Assembly: GCA_016287245.1 (NCBI GenBank)
Contig: JAEEWG010000001.1
Location: 1 to 64,000, forward strand
Reading direction: 5' to 3'
From: Clostridia bacterium
GTDB lineage: Bacteria > Bacillota > Clostridia > Saccharofermentanales > Saccharofermentanaceae
DNA: 64,000 bases
How positions within the stretch are numbered: position 1 is the stretch's first letter; every line of letters starts with the position of its first letter. The notes under the pieces are model-generated. The model saw nothing but the letters and a program-made list of their open reading frames with translations. It was not told where the DNA came from and did no database searches. Both the position numbers and the translations under genes were made by a program. This document shows, one piece after another, positions 43,021 to 49,816 of this stretch.

Positions 43021-43701
43021 ATGTCTGACCGCGTACCTTTCTATAGGACCTTTAACTTCTGGAAGAATGTCGCCGTGATCCTTTGCGCAGCAATTGTTAT
43101 TGCTGCTGTCGCAGGCGGTGTCGGATATATGATCGGAAAAGATAAATCCGGGACAAAAGACAAAGAGACTTCTCCCACCGTGGATGTGATCGATGAGGAT
43201 TCCATCTGGGGCGACGATGAGAAAACGGAGAAACTGACTTTCTATGAGAAACTCTGGAGACTTCGCCCGAAAAAGGAAGAACCTATTCCGGAGAAGCTCC
43301 ATATCAATGTTACCGAGGTAAGAGCACTTTGCGAAAGTGAAGGACTTTCCCCGATAAAGGGCGAGACAGGGACCGGTTTTATCGCTCTCGATGAGTCCAT
43401 GATGATGATCGTAACTGTCGAGGAACTGCAGGGAAAGACCCTGGATACGCTTGTGGAAGAGTATCTGACATCCAGTGCGCCATTAGATACGAGAGATATG
43501 GTGAAAAAGCCTTACATGGCTCTTTATGAGGGCTATCTCGACGATAAGAACCGGTCGATGGGCTACTGCTATCTCGAAATCATAGTATCGAACGGCTACT
43601 ATGTCATGGTGCAGGGCCTTTCGAACGATCCGTCCGATCCGGTCATCGCCAAGACAAGACTTTTCGCATTCCATCTGGAAGAAAAGCTGCATATCCATTG
43701 A
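43021..43701 (+). CDS. Single-pass membrane-anchored protein of unknown function
   Basis: 226 residues. A short N-terminus precedes one membrane helix (about 17-38, VAVILCAAIVIAAVAGGVGYMI), a charged linker and an extracytoplasmic domain (about 95-226). The family is not recognised. It is almost fused to the ADP-ribosylglycohydrolase gene, so the two are co-expressed. The thrS T-box leader begins shortly after. Confidence 0.75.
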   Translation: MSDRVPFYRTFNFWKNVAVILCAAIVIAAVAGGVGYMIGKDKSGTKDKETSPTVDVIDEDSIWGDDEKTEKLTFYEKLWRLRPKKEEPIPEKLHINVTEVRALCESEGLSPIKGETGTGFIALDESMMMIVTVEELQGKTLDTLVEEYLTSSAPLDTRDMVKKPYMALYEGYLDDKNRSMGYCYLEIIVSNGYYVMVQGLSNDPSDPVIAKTRLFAFHLEEKLHIH

Positions 43702-43759
43702 GTCTTTATACCAAAAGGGTATTGCAATTACGTAAACGATGGAATAAACTGTTTTCAAT

Positions 43760-44018
43760 TAAGGACGTTGATGAGGACATGTTTTCCATAACATCAGGTT
43801 CCTGCCAGAGAGAAAGGACCATCGGCTGGAAGTTCTTTTACAGGAGCAAAATGGGAAGTACCACCTCGGAGTCGCGCTTCGGAACGAGTATTCAAGTATG
43901 AAGCAGCCGCTGCCTACAAGCGTTACCAGGGGTTATGAGTGGTCCGGGAAGTTTTCCGGGCAATTAGGGTGGAACCGTGCAGCCATGCATCCCTATGATC
44001 GGGATGCGTGGTTTTTTG
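43760..44018 (+). promoter_or_regulatory. T-box riboswitch controlling thrS
   Basis: The leader before thrS holds the T-box sequence AGGGTGGAACCGTG (43966-43979), which pairs with the CCA end of uncharged tRNA, followed by a terminator. The likely specifier is an ACC threonine codon at 43860-43862 (within GAAGTACCACC), in keeping with the downstream gene. The 5' limit is approximate. Uncharged tRNA-Thr should favour the antiterminator and raise thrS expression. Confidence 0.93.
43983..44017 (+). terminator. T-box terminator of thrS
   Basis: CCATGCATCCC (43983-43993) pairs with GGGATGCGTGG (44001-44011), followed by six T residues. It competes with the antiterminator that contains the T-box sequence. 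Confidence 0.92.
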
Positions 44019-44063
44019 TATCCCGGGAAACTCTAGTGAAACCATAAGAAGGAGGAAAGCGAA

Positions 44064-45842
44064 ATGGTTGATTTTGAGATTAAAGAAGAGAGAAACAGGT
44101 ATCGTCACAGTACGTCCCACATCATGGCGCAGGCCGTAAAGAGACTGTGGCCGGAGACAAAGCTTGCCATCGGTCCTGCCATCGACGACGGTTTCTACTA
44201 CGATTTTGACCGCGATGAGGCTTTCTCGGCAGACGATCTGAAGAAGATCGAAGAAGAAATGAAGAAGATCGTAAAGGAGAATATCCCGATCGAGAGATTT
44301 GAGCTTCCCAGAAATGAGGCCAGAGAACTGATGGTGAAGATGGATGAGCCGTATAAGGTAGAGCTTATCGATGACCTTCCGGAAGACGCCGTCATCTCTT
44401 TTTACAAGCAGGGAGATTTTACTGACCTGTGTGCTGGTCCTCATATGGAAAAGACAGGTGATATCAAGGCTTTCAAGCTTCTTTCCTGTGCCGGCGCCTA
44501 CTGGAGAGGCTCTGAAAAGAATAAGATGCTGCAGCGTATCTACGGTACATCTTTCCCGGATAAGGAGCAGCTCAAGGCTTTCGTTGCGGCAAGAGAAGAA
44601 GCGCTGAAGCGTGACCACAACAAGCTCGGCCGTGAACTCGAATACTTCACCACTGTCGATTATATCGGTCAGGGACTTCCGATCCTGCTTCCGAAGGGTG
44701 CACGTGTCGTACAGCTCCTGCAGCGCTGGGTAGAAGATGTCGAGCAGTCTAAAGGCTGCCTTCTGACCAAGACACCGTATTTTGCCAAGCGTGACCTCTA
44801 TAAGATCTCCGGTCACTGGGATCACTACCGTGACGGTATGTTCATCATGGGCGATGCCGATGATGAGAGCAAGGAATGCTTCGCTCTCCGTCCGATGACA
44901 TGTCCGTTCCAGTATCAGGTATTCCTGAACCGTCAGAGAAGCTACCGTGATCTGCCGATGCGTCTGACTGAGACATCCACACTGTTCAGAAATGAGGACA
45001 GCGGTGAGATGCATGGTCTGATCCGTGTCCGTCAGTTCACCATTTCCGAGGGCCATTACATTATCCGCCCGGATCAGCTCGAACAGGAATTCGGTAACTG
45101 CCTTGAACTTGCAAAATACTTCCTCGGCACTGTCGGACTTCTGGAAGACTGCACATTCCGTTTCTCCCAGTGGGATCCGGCGAACCCGAAGAATAAGTAC
45201 GAAGGTACTGCGGAACAGTGGGAAGAAGCTCAGGCTGCGATGAAGAAGATCCTCGACGATCTCGGCCTTGAGTACAGTATCGGTATCGATGAGGCGGCTT
45301 TCTACGGACCGAAACTCGACATTCAGTATAAGAACGTATTCGGTAAGGAAGATACACTCGTTACTATCCAGATCGATATGCTCCTTGCGGAGAAGTTCGG
45401 TATGGAATACATCGATAAGGACGGACAGAAGAAACTTCCGTACATCATCCACAGAACCAGCCTCGGCTGCTTCGAGAGAACACTGGCTTACCTGATCGAA
45501 AAGTATGCCGGCTGCCTGCCTCTCTGGATGGCTCCGGAACAGGTACGTATCCTGCCGATCGCCGATGCGCATCTTGACAGATCCTTCGAGATCCGTGATG
45601 CACTTCTGGCCAAGGGCATCCGTGCCGAGGTCGATGACCGCTCTGAAAAGCTCGGTAAGAAGATCCGTGAAGCGAACATCAACAAGGTCATCTACATGTT
45701 TACTGTAGGTGATAAGGAAGTGGAAGAAGGCACAGTATCCGTAAGATCCCGTTTCGAGGGCGATCTTGGCTCTATGAGCATCGATGCGATCTGTGACAAG
45801 CTCCTCGATGAGATCAACACCAAGAAGGCGGTAATGAGCTGA
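44064..45842 (+). CDS. thrS: Threonyl-tRNA synthetase lacking the N-terminal TGS domain
   Basis: 592 residues, compared with about 640 for the usual bacterial enzyme. ATG 44064 lies behind AAGGAGGA, and the protein opens at the editing domain: YRHSTSHIMAQAVKRLWP contains the HxxxH motif, with a later CAGPHMEKTG. The TGS domain of about 60 residues is absent, and no in-frame extension is possible through the leader. The class II core shows motif 2 (FRNEDSGEMHGLIRVRQF) and motif 3 (HRTSLGCFERTLAYLIE), followed by the anticodon-binding domain. It attaches Thr to tRNA-Thr and is controlled by the T-box. Confidence 0.96.
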   Translation: MVDFEIKEERNRYRHSTSHIMAQAVKRLWPETKLAIGPAIDDGFYYDFDRDEAFSADDLKKIEEEMKKIVKENIPIERFELPRNEARELMVKMDEPYKVELIDDLPEDAVISFYKQGDFTDLCAGPHMEKTGDIKAFKLLSCAGAYWRGSEKNKMLQRIYGTSFPDKEQLKAFVAAREEALKRDHNKLGRELEYFTTVDYIGQGLPILLPKGARVVQLLQRWVEDVEQSKGCLLTKTPYFAKRDLYKISGHWDHYRDGMFIMGDADDESKECFALRPMTCPFQYQVFLNRQRSYRDLPMRLTETSTLFRNEDSGEMHGLIRVRQFTISEGHYIIRPDQLEQEFGNCLELAKYFLGTVGLLEDCTFRFSQWDPANPKNKYEGTAEQWEEAQAAMKKILDDLGLEYSIGIDEAAFYGPKLDIQYKNVFGKEDTLVTIQIDMLLAEKFGMEYIDKDGQKKLPYIIHRTSLGCFERTLAYLIEKYAGCLPLWMAPEQVRILPIADAHLDRSFEIRDALLAKGIRAEVDDRSEKLGKKIREANINKVIYMFTVGDKEVEEGTVSVRSRFEGDLGSMSIDAICDKLLDEINTKKAVMS

Positions 45843-45882
45843 GATCTGAACAGATCTTTTCGATCCGAATCAAAGTAAAAAG

Positions 45883-45921
45883 AAAGGCGCTGTCTCATTT
45901 GTTTTGAACAGCGCCTTTTAT
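45883..45921. terminator. Bidirectional terminator between thrS and the lipoprotein gene
   Basis: AAAGGCGCTGT (45883-45893) pairs perfectly with ACAGCGCCTTT (45908-45918), with T-rich sequence on the plus strand and A-rich sequence on the other side. It serves two convergent genes. Confidence 0.88.
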
Positions 45922-45939
45922 TTCTCAATTTGTTACGGA

Positions 45940-47166
45940 TCAGAACTTATAACCTAGCGCATCGCTTACGGCTTTGAGATTGCTCTCATATCCTTTCTGG
46001 CAGAGGATGATGATCATCGTGTCATCTGCATGGATCAGGACGAATGTGGCAGAAAGTCCCTCCATATCGCTTTCGTCAGAGAACTGGCCCTCGCCTTTGG
46101 CTATGCCGTTTTTCTCCTCGATGGTCCCCATAAATTCGCCGTTTTCTTTGTAATCGGTAATTTCTTCAAAGCTGTCGTCATAGTATTCTCCGGCCTCGTC
46201 AACGGAAGAGAAGTGATAGTAAGAGACGTAGCAGCCTTCGTTCATCGCGATGAGAAGCTTCATGGCATCCTCGTCGGTTTCTTCCATAACGGTGAAGCCT
46301 GCGGATTCCATTTTTGACGTAAATTCACTTTCGCTCAGTCCTTTGTTGTAGGATTTTCTCGAAGATGGCGTAGTCGTGCTTTTGGTTGCCTTGGTGGTTT
46401 CCTTCGTCGTCGTGGTCGCAGGTTCTTCTGTGGTTGTCGTCGGCGCTTCCGTAGTAGTGGTAGTCGGTTCTTCCGTTGAAGTGGTAGTTGGTTCTTCTGT
46501 GGTTGTGGTGGTTGGTTCTTCCGTTGTCGTAGTCGTTGGCTCTTCAGTAGTCGTCGTTGTCGGCTCTTCGGTGCTTTCGGTCGTTACGTCAGGTTCATCT
46601 TCCGGATAAAGGGCATCGTGGATATCCGTAAAACTGCCGTTGATCAGAAGGTTATAGATAAGGGTATCATCCTTGATCTTCCAGGAATCCTCATAGACCA
46701 TCTCCAGCTCGACATTTTCCTTTAATGTCTTCACTTTCTTGCCTTTTAAAGCCTCCAGGATGTCATCGGCGGTGCACTCCTCATCCAGATCGAGCATCAG
46801 GCGCGGGATATCGATAAATGTGAGCTTAAGCTTTACGGAGCCTTTGCCTTTCTTTTCCTTACCGTCTGCAGCGGAGATCTTGTATTTGATTCGACTCAGA
46901 TACTCGTTATAGATATCGCTTTCCTCGGAGGAAAGATCCAGTTCGGAAAACTTTGTCGTCTCCGTGTATTTGGAAAGCTTTCCGAATGACATGCCCGAAA
47001 GCGCTTTGAAATAGTCATCAATGACTTCGACGATATCTTCATTCAGATCGTCTTTCTGCTTGTCGTCATCCTTTTTCTTATCGGATGAACCGCCGGAAGC
47101 ACAGGAAGTCAGAAGAAGTGCAAATGTCAGAATGGTGGCGATCACGCCCAAAAGTTTCTTTTTCAT
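45940..47166 (-). CDS. Exported lipoprotein with Thr/Glu-Pro repeat linker
   Basis: About 408 residues. The chosen ATG gives MKKKLLGVIATILTFALLL, then TSCASGG, a standard lipobox; a TTG six codons upstream is in frame. An N-terminal domain (about 25-190, rich in Asp, Lys and Glu) is joined by a Thr/Glu/Pro repeat linker (about 195-270) to a C-terminal domain (about 280-408, with SESEFTSKMESAGFTVMEE). The function is unknown. A well-formed promoter lies about 50 bp upstream on the minus strand. Confidence 0.8.
   Translation of the reverse strand: MKKKLLGVIATILTFALLLTSCASGGSSDKKKDDDKQKDDLNEDIVEVIDDYFKALSGMSFGKLSKYTETTKFSELDLSSEESDIYNEYLSRIKYKISAADGKEKKGKGSVKLKLTFIDIPRLMLDLDEECTADDILEALKGKKVKTLKENVELEMVYEDSWKIKDDTLIYNLLINGSFTDIHDALYPEDEPDVTTESTEEPTTTTTEEPTTTTTEEPTTTTTEEPTTTSTEEPTTTTTEAPTTTTEEPATTTTKETTKATKSTTTPSSRKSYNKGLSESEFTSKMESAGFTVMEETDEDAMKLLIAMNEGCYVSYYHFSSVDEAGEYYDDSFEEITDYKENGEFMGTIEEKNGIAKGEGQFSDESDMEGLSATFVLIHADDTMIIILCQKGYESNLKAVSDALGYKF
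46421..46572 (-). repeat. 24-nt tandem repeats encoding TTEEPTTT units
   Basis: About six in-frame units of 24 nt encode TTEEPTTT and variants in the lipoprotein linker. Units differ by silent changes, so the array seems old rather than freshly expanded. Confidence 0.8.
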
Positions 47167-47214
47167 ACGTTTCACTCGCTCCAAAAGTAAAAAAATCTTA
47201 CGTACTTTGACTTA

Positions 47215-47243
47215 ATAGTATTATGGTTTTTCCGTCCCCGCAA
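47215..47243 (-). promoter_or_regulatory. Promoter of the Thr/Glu-rich lipoprotein
   Basis: On the minus strand: TTGCGG (47238-47243), 17 nt, TACTAT (47215-47220). It is divergent to the tRNA-Pro promoter. Confidence 0.55.
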
Positions 47244-47293
47244 TTACAAATTGCACAAAAAACAATATTCGCTTTTCTTTTGTAAGATTTTGG

Positions 47294-47322
47294 TTGACAT
47301 GACCGCATGAAAGAAGTATTAT
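47294..47322 (+). promoter_or_regulatory. Sigma-A promoter of tRNA-Pro
   Basis: TTGACA (47294-47299), 17 nt, TATTAT (47317-47322). Near consensus, ending 15 bp before the tRNA. Confidence 0.85.
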
Positions 47323-47337
47323 TTAGAAGTTCGTAAT

Positions 47338-47413
47338 CGGGGTGTGGCTCAGGTGGTAGAGTGCTTGCTTCGGGAGCAAGAGGCCGCGAGTTCGAGTCTC
47401 GCCACTCCGACCA
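47338..47413 (+). tRNA. tRNA-Pro (anticodon CGG)
   Basis: 76 nt including an encoded CCA. The acceptor stem is CGGGGTG with CACTCCG (one G-T pair), the D arm contains GCTCAGGTGGTAGAGT, and the anticodon stem-loop CTTGC-TTCGGGA-GCAAG gives anticodon CGG, reading CCG. The T arm contains GTTCGAGTC. The C1-G72 pair is typical of bacterial tRNA-Pro. A promoter and a terminator flank it, so it is a single-gene unit. Confidence 0.97.
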
Positions 47414-47456
47414 GTAAAGGGCGTCCGCAGACATTTTGCTGTGGGCGCTTTTTCTT
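47414..47456 (+). terminator. Intrinsic terminator of tRNA-Pro
   Basis: GGGCGTCCGCAG pairs with CTGTGGGCGCTT (with G-T pairs), followed by TTTTTCTTTT. It begins a few nt after the CCA end. Confidence 0.8.
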
Positions 47457-47471
47457 TTCCCTGTTTTTCCG

Positions 47472-47477
47472 TATAAT
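47472..47477 (+). promoter_or_regulatory. -10 element before the mechanosensitive channel gene
   Basis: A perfect TATAAT, 32 bp before the start codon. The upstream sequence is pyrimidine-rich with no clear -35. Confidence 0.45.
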
Positions 47478-47509
47478 GATTTATGTGATTTTTCTTTTCG
47501 GAGTGAATT

Positions 47510-48283
47510 ATGGATGAGATCGTAAACTGGCTTTTATCGCCGAAACCATATCTTTGTATTGCTATCGTCATCGTGGTCCTCGTGATCTGGATCGCGACCC
47601 GCCGCTTTGTTCGGAAGATCATCGGAAAATCCGAGAAAAAAGATGCTTTTGCTGCAGTAGTGCTGAACATCATCAAGTACTCGCTTGCGATCCTATGTGT
47701 GCTTTTGGTCCTGCAGGTCAACGGCATCAATGTCACAAGTGCCATTGCCGGACTCGGGATCGCCAGCGTTATCGTCGGTCTGGCTCTTCAGGATGCGCTC
47801 AAAGACATCATCATGGGCGTGAATATCTTAAGTGAGAACTTTTTCCGTATCGGAGATGTCGTCAAGATCGGCGATCATGTGGGAAAAGTATCGAATATGA
47901 CTTTGAAATCCACACGTATCGTGAACGGGGAAGAGGGCTATGAAGTCCGTATCTGTAACCGCAATATCGATAAGGTCTTCATTTATTCGGACATTCTCTG
48001 CCTCGACATTCCGCTTTCCTACGGAGAGGACACAGAGAAGATCGATACCGTCTTTAATGAGATCGTGCATGAGATCTCCTCCTGGAAAGAAGTGAGAAAG
48101 GCTGAGTTTTTAGGCCTTCAGGATTATCAGGATTCCTCTAAGCTCTTTAGACTTCGCATCAATTGTGCTCCGCAGAATCGTGCCGGAGTGAGAAGACGTG
48201 CCCTGAAAGCCATTGATTCGGCGCTTTCCGGAAATGATATCACGATCCCGTTCCCGCAGATCGATGTGCATACTGATCACTGA
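47510..48283 (+). CDS. Small-conductance mechanosensitive channel (MscS family)
   Basis: 257 residues. Two membrane helices are followed by the pore-lining helix with the Gly/Ala pattern NVTSAIAGLGIASVIVGLALQ, then DALKDIIMGVNILSENFFRIGD, the MscS hallmark, and the cytoplasmic beta domain. The protein opens under membrane tension to release solutes after hypo-osmotic shock. ATG lies behind CGGAGTG. It is a short member without extra N-terminal helices. Confidence 0.93.
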   Translation: MDEIVNWLLSPKPYLCIAIVIVVLVIWIATRRFVRKIIGKSEKKDAFAAVVLNIIKYSLAILCVLLVLQVNGINVTSAIAGLGIASVIVGLALQDALKDIIMGVNILSENFFRIGDVVKIGDHVGKVSNMTLKSTRIVNGEEGYEVRICNRNIDKVFIYSDILCLDIPLSYGEDTEKIDTVFNEIVHEISSWKEVRKAEFLGLQDYQDSSKLFRLRINCAPQNRAGVRRRALKAIDSALSGNDITIPFPQIDVHTDH

Positions 48284-48338
48284 TCCATTGTTTCAGGATC
48301 TGAAAAATGAAGAAAATTTCAAATTTGTTCACAATTTG

Positions 48339-48367
48339 TTTACAAAGCCCCGCGAGTTGTGTTATCA
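48339..48367 (+). promoter_or_regulatory. Promoter of the small membrane-protein pair
   Basis: TTTACA (48339-48344), 17 nt, TTATCA (48362-48367), 33 bp before the GTG start at 48401. Confidence 0.55.
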
Positions 48368-48400
48368 TCAAAATGATTTAAACGTGGGAGAACTGAGACT

Positions 48401-48961
48401 GTGAAAAAGTCGTATGTTGTTGGTTTAATAGCTGTTGGGGTCATGTTTGTGGTGATGATCGTTGCCGGCATCATTCAGGATCACCGCGCCAAAAAAGCGC
48501 AGGTCCGTGATTGTGCGATAAAGACGATGGTCGCTGCAGGCTGTACTGAGGTGGATTCTGATTATGTTCCTCCGCTTCCCGGACAGAATGATCTTCTTCA
48601 TTCGGGAGAAGAGATCGATACTTCCTATCTAGAGGCGGCATCGGGTATCGTTTCCCAGATGACAGGAGAGAAGGTGGACGGACAGGTTCTATTTTCGCAG
48701 ATTGCGGGTAGAGTCCTGAATAAAGCCAAATTTTGTATTACCAGCACATCGATCAGTGGCCGTGATGCCGAAGTCAACGTACACATTTACTACGGGAATC
48801 ATGAAGGGGATGTTGTCCTGGAGTATTTCTACTACGATGGCGAATGGATCCTGTCCAATACTATGGATGCGGTCAGCGACATTATGGTCGATGGACAGTC
48901 GTATGACTCTCTCGAAGAATCTGCAATTGATAAGATAGTTTCTCAGCTGAAAACTATTTGA
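48401..48961 (+). CDS. Membrane-anchored protein, member 1 of a paralogous pair
   Basis: 186 residues from GTG behind GGGAGA. One N-terminal membrane helix (VKKSYVVGLIAVGVMFVVMI, residues about 4-25) leads to an extracytoplasmic domain. That domain ends with a beta-rich part (EVNVHIYYGNHEGDVVLEY, then YDGEWIL) similar in layout to NTF2-like or DUF4878-type folds; this is a guess from pattern. No lipobox. It shares its start and layout with the next gene, and the two are 50 nt apart. Confidence 0.7.
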   Translation: MKKSYVVGLIAVGVMFVVMIVAGIIQDHRAKKAQVRDCAIKTMVAAGCTEVDSDYVPPLPGQNDLLHSGEEIDTSYLEAASGIVSQMTGEKVDGQVLFSQIAGRVLNKAKFCITSTSISGRDAEVNVHIYYGNHEGDVVLEYFYYDGEWILSNTMDAVSDIMVDGQSYDSLEESAIDKIVSQLKTI

Positions 48962-49011
48962 TCAGATAGTGTCTCTGCTGAAAGCTGTCAAAAAAGAGGA
49001 GAAGGAAACAG

Positions 49012-49539
49012 ATGAAGAAGAGTTACATTGTTGCGCTTATTTTCATAGGCGTAGTTTTAGTTGGCATGATCGCCTATTATTTCATTAACAAGTATGGTCC
49101 GGGAAGTGACAATGCGCAGGTCAAAAAGCGTGTCGAATATATCCTGGAATCTTACGGGGCAAAGAACCACAACAGCAGTACCTGGTCAAATTTCAAACCG
49201 CTCGAGACGGATCTGGATGCCGGATATGACGCTATATACCTTTGCAAAACATTAAGAAAAGAAACATATGATGACGAAGAGATCGCCAGAAAGTCGATCC
49301 TGCAGGGTGTGGTCTTCGATATCGAGAAAGTCGAGAAAAAGGATCTGAATATAATCGTTACCGTCGAGATGACCTGTGTAGACAAGAGCACGGGAACATG
49401 TTATTTTGTTTTCGAGCGTGCAAACGGAATGTGGCAGCTGGATCCGGGATATGTAATGCAGGCGCTTTACGTCGGTAACGGCATTGGCGGTAGCGGATCG
49501 ATTGTAGGTGATATACTGGATTATATTTCTGCTTTGTAA
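49012..49539 (+). CDS. Membrane-anchored protein, member 2 of a paralogous pair
   Basis: 175 residues, ATG behind AGGAGAAGG. The N-terminal helix MKKSYIVALIFIGVVLVGM matches that of the previous gene. The extracytoplasmic part shows the same course: AQVKKRVEYILESYGA, then a two-stranded part NIIVTVEMTCVDKSTGTCYF, then ANGMWQLDP. The two probably arose by tandem duplication and then diverged strongly. Function unknown. A terminator follows about 120 bp downstream. Confidence 0.72.
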   Translation: MKKSYIVALIFIGVVLVGMIAYYFINKYGPGSDNAQVKKRVEYILESYGAKNHNSSTWSNFKPLETDLDAGYDAIYLCKTLRKETYDDEEIARKSILQGVVFDIEKVEKKDLNIIVTVEMTCVDKSTGTCYFVFERANGMWQLDPGYVMQALYVGNGIGGSGSIVGDILDYISAL

Positions 49540-49658
49540 GTTGATGTGAACGATATGATGGTCTATACGAATCCGGCGAAGATTATCTGGAGACGATACT
49601 GATCCTTTGATGAAGAACGGAAAATAAATCGTCATAGTATTGAATAAGTTATTCCAGG

Positions 49659-49690
49659 ACTGCTTTCGAAAAATCGGAAGCAGTTTTTTA
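49659..49690 (+). terminator. Intrinsic terminator
   Basis: ACTGCTTTCG (49659-49668) pairs with CGGAAGCAGT (49675-49684), followed by a T run. It closes the membrane-protein pair before the xylanase. Confidence 0.88.
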
Positions 49691-49710
49691 TTTCACCTCA
49701 AAAAAAGTTT

Positions 49711-49724
49711 CGAAATCGATTTCG
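49711..49724. promoter_or_regulatory. Perfect 14-bp palindrome, operator-like (LacI/CcpA type)
   Basis: CGAAATCGATTTCG is a perfect palindrome with the central CG typical of LacI/GalR-family operators. It lies 10 bp upstream of the xylanase -35. The regulator is not encoded in this window. Confidence 0.6.
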
Positions 49725-49733
49725 TTAAAATCA

Positions 49734-49762
49734 TTGAAGTTATCTTTCCTTTCGGATAATAT
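49734..49762 (+). promoter_or_regulatory. Promoter of the xylanase gene
   Basis: TTGAAG (49734-49739), 17 nt, TAATAT (49757-49762). The leader then contains a perfect 5-bp GC hairpin with a GATA loop (49781-49794), ahead of the TGGAGG ribosome-binding site. Confidence 0.6.
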
Positions 49763-49816
49763 GAGAAAGTAATTAAAAATCGGGCGATAGCCCGTCAGGT
49801 AAATGGAGGAATATTT

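Noticed and set aside
43698..43726. Possible promoter TTGAGT-16-TATTGC for the thrS leader
   Set aside because: The -10 match is poor and it overlaps the end of the previous gene; the leader must have a promoter, but I cannot place it with confidence.
43923..45572. Minus-strand open frame of 549 codons opposite thrS
   Set aside because: Fully antisense to the conserved synthetase and running into the T-box leader; no start signal or family match.
46421..46572. Regular 24-nt repeats considered as a CRISPR array or VNTR element
   Set aside because: There are no spacers, the units are in frame and encode TTEEPTTT; it is a protein linker.
49556..49603. 15-codon ORF between the membrane-protein pair and the xylanase
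   Set aside because: No ribosome-binding site and no recognisable peptide features.
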